Origin: Anisodus tanguticus
Taxonomy: Eukaryota; Streptophyta; Magnoliopsida; Solanales; Solanaceae
Length of the DNA: 64,000 nucleotides
NCBI GenBank assembly: GCA_034509755.1
Contig: CM067542.1
Coordinates: 20,837,001-20,901,000, forward strand
Reading direction: 5' to 3'
Both the position numbers and the translations under genes were made by a program. The notes under the pieces were generated by a model, which saw nothing but the letters and a program-made list of their open reading frames with translations, had not been told where the DNA came from and made no database searches. Positions 23,801 through 35,800 of this stretch are shown piece after piece; position 1 is the first letter of the stretch; each line of letters starts with the position of its first letter.

Positions 23801-26800
23801 GCAAAATTTAGGAATTAGTCGTTTAAATAGCATATCGTCTTGGCCATCTCAAAAATAGAATATCCAGTGTTTTCAAAAGCGCAAAAAAGCTCTTAGGTCA
23901 GCTGGGGCTTTAAGCGCAAAGTGCAAATAAAGCGTGAGCTTTAATGAAAAAAGGCGTAGTGGTGCAAAAATACAAATATATACGTTTAGTCCAAGATAAT
24001 AATAAGCATAAAAGGGCAGTCCGGTGCACTAAGCTCCCGCTATGCACTGGATCCGGGAGAAGGGCCGGACCACAAGATAATAATAAGCATGAATTACAAA
24101 TATATGGACAAAGAAATTGTAAAAACATTACGTTAAAGTGAAATATCAATTATCTAGTGTCACCTCATCAAGAGAGGCTCATTGGCAAGGAAAAGTATGT
24201 CTTAGAGCCTTGATTATGACATTGAAGTGCACATAAAGCCCGGCGAAGCTCAACATATTTTGGGCCTCGCTTTAGGGCTTAAGCGCGGCTTTGACAACAC
24301 TGAGTATATCGTGTTGGTTTTTATTTTGAATTATTCAAAATAGTAGTTAAGTATAAAAAATGAAGTACTCAGTTAAAATAACGTTGTCTCAAATTTAAAA
24401 TTAATCTAGAGTTGTAATAGTTTATAGTACTTTGAATTATTGGAAGAACAAGTTTTTCATTTCAGTAAATAGGACAATTTTTTTTTTGCGGCAGAGTGAA
24501 AGTAGGCCAGTCTTATCGGAACAGAGGAAGTGCAACATTAGCACTCTCAAAGCCCTTATGTTTGTTACTTGTCTCATGGTGGCAATATTTGCTTTAATTT
24601 TGGTCTCCTTCCAAACGTATTCCTCAAGTCTAGCAGCAAACAATTTACTCTCACCTGGTGAAAGGACATATGGTTGATTATCTATTAGGAAATTTCTCCT
24701 ATTGAAGATTTAACACTGATAAGAAGAATATTTAATGTATAACCAGGTAATGATAACCTCAAAAGGACTTACATGATTGCTTGTGTGATGATAATTCCTA
24801 ATGCACTGCATTCACAGTTTTGCGGAAAAATTGATTCTTGAATATTTGTTCTTAAGGTATGTTGCAATGCTTGTAAGAAGCCAATAAAGGCCAGCCAATA
24901 CGTTGCCCATGCAGGTTTTCCCCCTTTTAATAACTTAAAATATCTTGTGTTCTAGTGTCGTTGTAGTTATACATCAGTTTGTTGTATGCATAGTTTTATA
25001 CTTTTATTTCGGCACTTAAATAGATGCTTTTCCTTCTGTTTACATTTGCATGGACTTATCGTAGTTGGATAAAACATCACACATGATAAACTATGGGATA
25101 CTAGTCCCAATATCATTATCTGCCTGAATCATTTCTTCTTTAGACTTTAAGACAGCAGCGATGTGTATCTCTTAAAGTAACTCCATAATGCCATTCTTAG
25201 TGTAATGCTAATAAAGCAATGGATCTTTTTGGGGATTTTTCATTTCTTTTATGAATCATATTCTTCTTTCATAGTACTGCTTTACAATCTCGAACTGACT
25301 ATTTTTTATATAGTTCCAGATGCATATTAAGTCGTGAAATTAGTTTTGGAGCCATTTCATATATGAAATATGTCTAGTTTTGTGTCCATCTTTTCTAGAA
25401 GCAAAGCTTTGACAGCGAGCGAGATCTTTGAAATTCAATCAGAACAGCACTGGGTGGGTAAGATATAGGATTCTTGTCTGAGTCGCGTGGATCACAAAAT
25501 GGCGGCCCCCTTCCTTGAAAGCTCTTGGTGCTGCGACTATCACCGGTAAGTTGCGTCGGATCAACATCGGGATTAAAATCAACTGCAAAAACAACTAAGT
25601 CAACGCCTATTTGCTGTGGATCTACTGGCCCGGACGCTTGAATCTATTCCACTGGGCCCTGCCTTGGTCGGTCACTTTTCTGGGCCGGATCGATAAGTGG
25701 AAGTCATAAAAAAGAAATCTTTCTCTTCGCACCTCAGATCAAGAGGAAGGTGAAAAGTATGTGGCAATTGATTGGATAGCGACTCAATTCCTAGGGAAGC
25801 GACCCATAAAAACGAAGGAGCTTTTCATAATAGGCGAGCCCAGTACCCAAAAAACCTTGCTTTTTCATTTACTCGAATTCTCACGCTTTTTTCATCAGGA
25901 TTTTCTCTTCGAGAACACTCGCCTCGTCGATTCTTCCCCTCGTCCAGGGGGACCTCTTACAAAGGAACGTCAGCCAGAAAAAGGCGTGGAAGCCCCTGGT
26001 TCAAGTGGCAATACTTTCAAACTACGCATCCACTCACACTAGGATCGTCAAAGTGAAGAAAGCTTCTTTTCTGCTTTGTTCTCTGTTTCGTGGTCGGGCC
26101 TCTAGTGAGTTACAGACAGAGTTCGAAAAGGTCAAATCTTTGATGATTCCATCATCTATGATTGAGTTGCGAAAACTTCTGGATAGGTATCCTACATCTG
26201 AACCGAATTCTTTCTGGTTAAAGAATCTCTTTCTAGTTGCTCTTAAAATGTAAGAGAGAGGAATCTTTTCTCCTTATCCCCCCAAAGAAAAGAGGATACT
26301 TTTCTAATTAATTATGTTTTAACACACACAAGGCTGGTTTTTTTTCTTGGGTTAAGCCTGTTGAAGTACTTTTTTCAAATTGATAGCGGTCCGACTTGAA
26401 CCTAAGATGTTTGTCTACTCTGATATCATGTGAAAGATTGGAGGTATCCAACCCAAAACCTTAGAGTTATGAGTGGAGCAGCCCCAAAATATTACAAACC
26501 CTTTTGGAGACCCTTACATGACCAATTTAGGACAAGTGTATTCTTTAATACTCTCCTGCATGTGTATCTAGGTTCTAGTGATTATACGTGGATTGGTTTT
26601 TTCTTAGAAGAAAAAGTGGCTCAGCAGGTTAAGAGCGTGGGTCTGGAGCCTTTTGGAGATCCTTACTTTGCCAATTAGGACAAGTGTATTTTCCAAAAGT
26701 TTGCGTGACTAATGGTATTGAGTTCTCTAACCATCTCATCCAAAAGCTTCAATTTGTCAGAGATGATACTTTTGTTTGTTTAATTATGTCTTAACACTCT

Positions 26801-29800
26801 CTCACATACGTGCTTGATTCTTTTATTTATTTATTGGGTTAAGCATGTCGAAATCCTTTTTTGTGGATGGACGGTGATGAAAGTTGAATCTAGGACTTTT
26901 TTCTGATGCGCTACTACATGAAAGAATATGAGTATCTAAGTCAAAATCTTAAGGCTATGAGTGGATTACCCAGAACACTATAAACCCCCTCAGAGACTTC
27001 TACCTTATCTTTTTCTTTTTTGGTAACTGTCTATGACCACAAAAAAGAATGTCTCATCATCTTAAAACATGCTCGCAGGGGCCTGTTCTAAGAAAAAAAA
27101 AAGGGGGGGGGGGGGGGGATCACTATGATATGTGAGACCATAATTTATCGATGTGATATTGAGAGTCAACATGTAATTTGTTTTACTGGACAAGAAACCA
27201 AAATGCAGTCATTTGATAGCAATATATAACCATAAATTCCTTTTGTTCTTCTGCTTTTGTATAGAACTATTTTCTCTATTAAGAGACAGATAATACTTAT
27301 TGCCCTATCCCTTTTTAACTAGTTACACAAGGTGGCCTGTTTCCATCTCTCCTTACCATCTCAATTTTTTATCGTTTTAAGATAAAACATATTCTGTTAG
27401 ATTTTATCTTAAAACTCTTGCTGATGTGTTGATTTTCTATTTGAGCTTGCAAGCTTGACAAAGACCATATTGACATGCTAATTGCCCGTGTTCTGAGAAT
27501 AAATGTCATATTGTCCTTCCTTAGTTTGTCTGTAGAAAATGTAGAAACCTAGAGTGTTAGAGATATAACCCTAATTATTGAATAGTAAAAAAATGGGTCC
27601 AAATAGAGCAAAATTGATAGTGATAATTTATATGCCGACCCTAGCTTACTCGAGATTGAGGTGTAGTAGTAGTATTTGTTCATGTTGCATTTTCCTCCTC
27701 ACTATTGGCCTGTGACAGAAACTTGATGAATTAGAAGCTTCTCTCCAATGTTTCTCCTTAAACTCTTTGACATATAAACAGTATCTTCCTATTTGCCTCA
27801 TCGACTAATCAACCCTATCAGTTGGGAGGTTGGTGTATGTGGAAAGACTCTTAAAATTGCCAAACAGGTTTGAGTCTTTGCACAATCCATATTAACTTTT
27901 CCAAATTTCAAAAAGATAGTATCACCATACCTGAGTTTTGTCGTAATTTAGTCTGGAAAGTTATGACCAGCCTTAATACTATTTATGTGTTTTGCCTTCT
28001 CCAGTCCTCCATCTTGTTTAACATGTGCAGTTTTATCTTTTCAGAGCTTTGTAAGTCATTAAACTCTGCAGAAGAAATTGGTTTGGAGGTCAATGATGGT
28101 ACCGTACACAAGAAACGTCCGAGGAAAGAGAGAAAAAAGTCACTAACTGCATACTCTAATATCCTTTCCCTATATGGACATTGTTTTTTGTTGTCTTATG
28201 CTCTTGAAGAAAAGTTTATGAAGTCATCGCTGCAGTTCTCTTGTCATACTTTAAGTTGGTGTTATGGTGTATAACTTCTCTTATCGCTTAATAATGATTT
28301 GCCATCTTTAATTTCCTATAGACAAACCTATATCTGTTAGAAAGAAAGCAAAACTTGAATTGATAGATAATGGTTTTGCTGCATCATCATGCTGTTCAGA
28401 GGAGCATCATTCAATTGTTTCCTTTCCTAAGGATAAAGGTATCATCCTCCTTTTGCTCATGTTCCTTATGATTCTTGTAGTCATGTTCCTTCTTTTACCG
28501 ATAATTCATAGGATTTAGCTTAATTGTAAAACCCATTTATTTTTATATTCAACTAGATTTTTTTTGTATTGTTATTACGTTCCTGACATTGTTTAATGAA
28601 TCAAATGCACAGTTTTAGTGACAAGTTTATACTCCCTCTATTTGATTCTATATAACACTATTTCCTTTTCAATTTGTTCTAAAAAGAAATGACAACTTTC
28701 AATATTTGAAAACTCTTTAAATTTTAACTTCTCATTTTACCGTTAATGACATGCTCTTATATTTTACAAAAATGCCATGACATCCTTTAGGACCACAAGT
28801 TTTAAGGGTACTTTGTATGTGCCAAAAGTCTTTCTTAAACTCCACGTCTAGTCAAACACCATGAAACAGAGGGATTAGTTTCTTTTCCTTTTTTTAATTC
28901 AATGCTTGGACAAAATGTTCCCTCTTTAATGTTTCGATGTAGGTAGGAGAGGGTTGTGAAACTTAAGTTTTGGGAGCTTCTATTTCTTGAGGAGTGTCTC
29001 ATCAAATGAAAATGATAAAGAAGTTACCTGTTTGTCCCTCTATATTGCCTTATAGCGTTCCCGTGCACTCAAAGGAGCTTGATATTTAGTAATTTTGCAA
29101 AAGCTACATCTTCATGTGGTTCTTATGCTGGTGGCCTGGTTTATTTCCGTATCTGCAGGAATTTCATCACACTTAAATGTGGCCACCGTGAGAAATAGTT
29201 CCATGGTTAATCCTGGACCTGAAGGTTGCTCAGAAGGTGCAATCTTGCACCAGGAAGAACATTCTAAGATGTATGCACTTATCACTTGATGTAGGCAATG
29301 TCATGCATTTTCCCTCTCTTTCAGAATGCATAATTCCAACTGCCTTTTAACTTTAAGTTACTGCAGACATTTGGAATCAAACAGTTGCTACATTGAAGTA
29401 TATTATGTGCTCTCTGTTGATGGGTAAACCTATTGATGATGGCTCATACGTGAAGATAATGCAATATTATTATTTCATTTTGAAGTTTGAGATAGATGCT
29501 TGTTTTATAGGGTAGTTTTGGTCTGTTTAAATTACCAGTTGATTCATTTTTATATAATATTGACATACATGCACCGGAAAAATCATACAAAGGTCCAATT
29601 AAGTGGTTAATCTCTTTGAATTGTGTTGGAAAATAAGATCCTTTTCCTTGATTTCTTAAATTAATGGCATTTTTCTTCATCTTGTAGGCTATTAGCTGAT
29701 TTTGGTGCAGCAAATGGTGTTACTAAGAGATGGTCTGCAAATTCAAGAGAAGCTATTCCCTGTAAGGCCAGATTTATATTTCTTCACAAAGTTACTTCCT

Positions 29801-32800
29801 GTGTAGTTATGAAGATATTTTTACTTCCCTTTTTGGTGTTAGCAAAGAAAAAAAAAGAAATCTACTTCTACTCCACACTCACCCTTCTTTGCTGTACGAG
29901 GACATATCTTGTAGGCTTCACTTTGTGCATATTGTGTGGAGACTTTTGATTCAAAATTTGCATTATCGAACTTTTTGAGTGGTACAAGAGTACTTCCTGT
30001 AATAAAATTTGGTGTTCATTTCTTTGGGATGGACAATAGGAGAAGACTCGGAGTACTTCCCAGTGATGATGGGGTTGCATCCGTGATCAGCTCTTAGCCC
30101 ATTCCTATTTGCCTTGGTGATGGACGGACTGACGCAACAAATCCAAGGGGAGGTACCATAGTGTATGTTATTCACAGACGACATAGTACCGATTGATGAG
30201 ACTCGCAGCGGAGTGAACGCCAAGCTGGAGGTTTGGAGACAGACTCTGGAGTCTAAAGGGTTCAGGTTGAGTAGGATCAAGACAATATTTGGAGTGCAAG
30301 TTCAGCAACGGGAGCGACCCTGAGACAGGCGTGGAGGTAAGGCTTGGTACTCAGGTCATTCCAAAAAAGGAAGCTTCAAGTACCTAGGGTCTATTATCCA
30401 AGGGAATGGAGAGATTGATGACGATGTCACACATCGTATTGGGCCAGGGTGGATGAAATGGAGGCTCGCATCTGGAGTCTTGTGCGACAAAAAGGTGCCA
30501 CCAAAACTTAAAGGCAAGTTCTATAGGGTGGTGGTTAAACCGACTATGTTGTATGGGGTGGAGTGTTGGCCAGTCAAGACTTCGCACATACAAAAGATAA
30601 AAGTTGCGGAGATGAGGATGCTGAGATGGATGTGTGGGCATACAAGGAGAGATAGGATTAGAAATGATGATATCCGAGAGAAAGTGGGAGTGGCCTTGGT
30701 TGATGACAAGATGCGGGAAGCGAGGTTGAGATGGTTCAGGCATGTGCAGAGGAGAGACACAGATGCCCCAGTGCGGAGGTGTGAGAGGTTGGCTATGGAC
30801 GGGTTCAGGAGGGGTAGAGGTAGGCCGAAGAAGTATCGGGGAAAGGTGATTAGACGGGATATGACGCAGGTGCAACTTACTGAGGACATGACCTTAGATA
30901 GGGGGTTGTGGAGGACACGGATTAGGGTGGAAGAGTAGTAGGTACTCGAGTGTAGTCCTACTTATGCTTACAAATTGATAGTTGTAGTGTTATTATTGTA
31001 GGCCCGATTAGTCTATCACACTTATAAGCACATTATTGCTTTATAATCCACTGTAGTTTGATTTCTGCTTCTATGTGTTCTTTAGGGTATTTTGTTTAGC
31101 TTATTTAGTTCTGTTAGCTACTGCTCCCTTTTGTTCGAATACACTTTATACTGCTTTAATTCCTTATCTGAGTCTGACCGTTTCTCTTGCTTTACTCTTT
31201 ACTCTTTACTCTTGCTTTGTTTTGATTGCCTTGCTTGTGATTATGCTTTGTCTTGAGCCGAGGGTCTCCCGGAAACAGCCGCTCTACCTACCAAGGTGGA
31301 GGTAAGGTCTGTGTACACTCTACCCTCCCCAGACCCCACGGTGTGGGATTTCACTGGGTATGTTGTTGTTGTTGACTTATTCTTGGGGTAATGGGGTGCA
31401 AAACCAGATATTACCTCCTGAATGCTGTCAACATTGTTATCTAGCACATGGGAAGAATAATTTGGCGATTTAAAACCATTTCTCTGAAATTTTTAATCCT
31501 CTTTGAGAAGAAAATTAGAGGGCGTTTGTTTTGGGGTCTGCTTCTCATTGTTTAAAGTGGCTCATCTATAGCCTCTATTCTTAAGTTTCAGGTGAAGAGC
31601 ATCAAGAAAGGTCAACTGCTGGCACTGACAATACTGGTAGTCGTGCTGTTGCAGTTAAAATTCCCACTCGAGTCCAAAAATTTTGTTCAAGGGCTGAAGG
31701 TAGTAGTCACATCTTTCCTTCAGTTGCTCATAGCTACCCCTGATTTTTCATATTAGAAAGACAAAGTCCTAAACTTTTGTAATCAAAAGAATTTCGAAGG
31801 GATGCCTCTAGGGGCCAAAAACAAATCCAAAGATATCTGTGATGAAGTCTTGGAGAGGTGTAACAAAAAGACGGCAAGGTGGAAAAGCCAATACCTCTCT
31901 TTGGGTGGCGGAGTTACTCTCATTAATTCTGTCTTGGATGCCCTCCCCACTTACATGATGTCTCTCTTCCCAATTCCCAGAGGAGTAGAGAAAAAGATTG
32001 ACAATCTGAGAAGAGATTTTCTTTGGCAAGGTAATAAAGATAATGATGAAAGGAGATGCAAGAACCCGGTCAAATGGGACTCAAACATTTTGAACTAGAA
32101 GGAGAGCGGGCTGGGCATTAAGAACTTGGGGTTACATAACAAAAGTTTGTTGCAGAAATGGCTATGGAGATTCATCTCCCAGAAATATGGGATGCTAGAT
32201 CAATGGATCACTAAAGAAGTTAATGGCCCTTATGGTACCAGTGTGTGGAAATCTATTAGGATCCAGTGGAATGAATTCTGGGCTAATGCAGATATCATAG
32301 TAGGTGATGGCAGAAAGACTACTTTTTGGGTAGACCACTGGATTGGCCATAACAACCTTCAATCCACTTTCCCTGACTTATACTCTATAAGCCTCCAAGC
32401 TCAAGCGCAAATCAGTCAAGTTTGGAGCCCTCAAGGTTGGGATCCTATTTTTAGAAGAGCTCTCAGTGATTGGGAAATTGAAAGCCTAACCAATATACTC
32501 CAACTCTAAGTCTCTTCTATTTTTGGTGTAAACAAAAGTTGTGGGGGGAGATAGGACCTGGTAGATTTAATAGGAAAAGTGTAAGTATAAGTTTTTGTTG
32601 GGCGCTCCTAATACTTTTTGCTGTAAAGATCTTAATTCAGCTTCAATTGTAGCTGAATTTTACTGTGAATACAACTAGTTACCAATTTCAAAAAAAATAA
32701 AATTCGAAGATCACTTTTTTTATGCTCATGGTGATTTATTCATTGAGTAATTTTCTACATTGTCTTTTTCTTAGTTTCTAATTCTAATATTTACATGGTA

Positions 32801-35800
32801 CTGCTTGTGTGCTGTTGACCTCCAGATGTTCCACATCCACTTGCAACTAAGATGTACTATTCTCAGAGACAACTTCGTCTGAGATCAGCTCTCAGCCATC
32901 TGTATTATGAGGCATCATGTAGTGACAGTGGCAGCGAGTTTGCCTGTCCAAAAGTATTAAAAAGTAATGTGATGGCAGCAGACATATTGTGTCATAGCAA
33001 CAACTCCCATGTACAAATTAATTACCAGCAGGAGAAGGTTTGTCAAATTATGCTTTGTGTTTTAGTTGGTAACACCTTTTATATCCTCATTGATTGTATT
33101 GTCACAGTTTCTTCAATTCTTCTTCTTTGAGATAATATTTAACCTTTTCTTTTTTCTTTCCGAAGAGATAGTTATATTTGCTTCATTCTCTGGCCGTTCT
33201 GGCTAATTTCTCCGACGGATGATTATCATTCATTAAATCCATGCATCAAAATTGTTTGTAGTTGGAAAACGTGGTAAGTTACTAAGTTTACTTCGTATGT
33301 TTTCTAGGAGTCGTTTAGTCCTATCAAAGTCTTTGAGTAGAAATTATAGAGAACTAGTAATTATATTTTTATTGGATTTGAGATGAGCTCAAATAGAGTG
33401 ACATGATCCATGAAAATTCATATAGCCAACCCCAACTTGTTAGGGATTAAGGCATAGTAGTTGTTACTAAAGTTTAATTCCTATTGAAAATCCTGTAATG
33501 TTGACAGAATACGAATGGAAAGGCACTGTTTATCATGAGAAAATAGTGCCTATAATCACATTTCATAATCTAATGCGTCTTATCTTCTTCGGTGCTAAAA
33601 CTCCCTTTTAAGTTCTTAAGCTAGTTGAAGCCCTACTGACACTCACTTTGCTTAGTTGGTGCTTTAGTGCTTTGGCATGCTCCTACTTGCCAATGGGTTA
33701 TGGGTTTATCAGGGTATCATTAGGCAGTGTATAGCTAGCAAAGTGATTAGTGATGTATTAGTTTTTAACGAAATGTTATGAATGAATTTGTTGAAATGTG
33801 TGACCATCTCATCTAAAAGCTTAAGCTGTTAGAGAGAACACACTTTTTATTATTTAATTATATTCTCAACACTTTTTATTATTCGATCCCATGATCTTTG
33901 CCTGCTCTGATACCATGTTACTAGATTCTCCCTGAGCAACAAAACCAGGTGGTTGCTTCATATATACCTCATCTTCGAGATCCCCATGAAAAAGGCATTT
34001 TTGATATTCAACTGGTAGAGAGGCCAATGGCGAACAACAACCATATATAAAAAGAGTCGGACCGAAGCAATCTTAGCCACAGGAGAGAAGGTATCACCAT
34101 AGTCAAGTCCAAAAATCTATGTATAACCTTTGGCAACTAGTCGAGCCTTCGGATGATCAATCTTTTCATCGGGGCCAACCTTCACCATATATACCTAACG
34201 ACAACCAACTGTAGACTTACCTGTAGTGTAAGGCAGACATCTCCTCAATCATAACTTGTTGCCAGTCTGGATGAGAAAGAGCTTGACCTGTAGTCTAAGG
34301 AATAGACAAGATGATAGTGATGATACACCAAGGCAGAATGGGCTGGTAATAAACGATGATAGCTCAAACAAGTGTAGATAGGATGAGGGTTACGAGTAGA
34401 GCGATTACCTTTTTGAGTGGTAATGAGGGGACTTTGTGTAGACAAGTCCTCAGCAGACAAGGATTCCGGTGGCGGACGTGAATTGTCCGGACGCAAACGA
34501 CGATGATAAGTCAATAGTGGTGGAGGTGCAACTGAGGAAGATGGAGTTGTAGGAGGTGATGTGGAAGAGTAGACTATAGCAGGATCTCCAAAAGATGGAA
34601 CTGGTAGAACCTCAGAAATGCCTAACTCTTCAGCGGAAGAGGATGTAAAGTAGGCTCACCTTCAAAGAAAGTGACATCAGCGGACATAAGGTATCGCTGG
34701 AGGTCAGCTGAGATCGAAATCCATTTTGTACCCTTGAATGGAGAAAGTAAGAGCACGAGGAGCCTGAGATCAAAGAAAGACACCTGGTGGAAGGGAGATT
34801 AGGTAAATGAAACTGGATTTTAGTGTGAGAAACTAGTCTCTAAAAACTTAATCCTGCACCTTCACATCTATATTATAAATTTAAAATTGTTCCTGAACTT
34901 GATTGACATGGTTTTTATGTCATATATTTAGGATAATTGTAGTTTTTCAATTCTTTTGTTCAAATAATTATTCTTTATGTTTAAAGTTATTTTTTCTTGC
35001 ATTCATATTTTCTTCACTAAAACCCATTTCATTGTGTAATTCTTTCTTTCTCTTTGCTAAGGAAGAAGCCTAAGCATCAATCTTAAATGACTGGCTTTCG
35101 ACTCCTATTTCCAGGATTGAGTAAGATTGACTTCGATGCTTTGCGCTTAAACCCAAGCAAACCTTAGTTTTTCTTAAATGAAGTAGTTGGCCTCATTAAT
35201 GGCATCAAGAAGATGCAAAAAAAATTGCAGATGTTTCCAAACTCCAACCTCTTGAGGTGCAATTGATAATCTGGTCCACCAGTGACTTTGTACTCCATGT
35301 TTGGCATTGACAACCTCCTCCCATAAGGTCTGCTCTTCCTGTGTGTTCCTCCATAGCCATTTCATTGGTAAGCATTTGTTGTGTGGAGCTAGATCCTTGA
35401 TACCCAGTCCGCCTTGGTGCTTTGGAAGTTTACTTTAGGCCATTTCAGCAGGTAAAACTGGTGTCCATTTTTCTTTCCTTCCCATGAAAATTCCTCCTTA
35501 TGTTATCAAGCGGCCTCAGTATCTTGCTAGAGATAGGATAAGGTGACATATAGTAAGCCAGAATACTTTCAAGGACACGTTGATCAAGGTAAGCCTACCA
35601 CCCATTAGGAGATATTGCATCCAGTGGAGGGCGGTTTATTTTGGAAACATGCTCTTTTATCGATGCCTATACACCTTCTTGCAGGGATTCCAGTTTCAAA
35701 GGGAGTTCTTGACCAGTTGGAAAACTTCCAGGATGCAAGTCTTTTTTCAATCTTTTCAATGTCCCCACCCCGCACAATTGTTGACCTGAGTTTGGTACCT

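Noticed and set aside
30384..30889. Long minus-strand ORFs (163 and 122 codons)
   Set aside because: They are shadows of the plus-strand LINE RT frame at 30453-30938.
33930..34860. An endogenous pararetrovirus
   Set aside because: The motifs (DYGDTFSPVAKIASVRLFL-like text and linker) are copia, and no movement-protein or coat-protein text is present.
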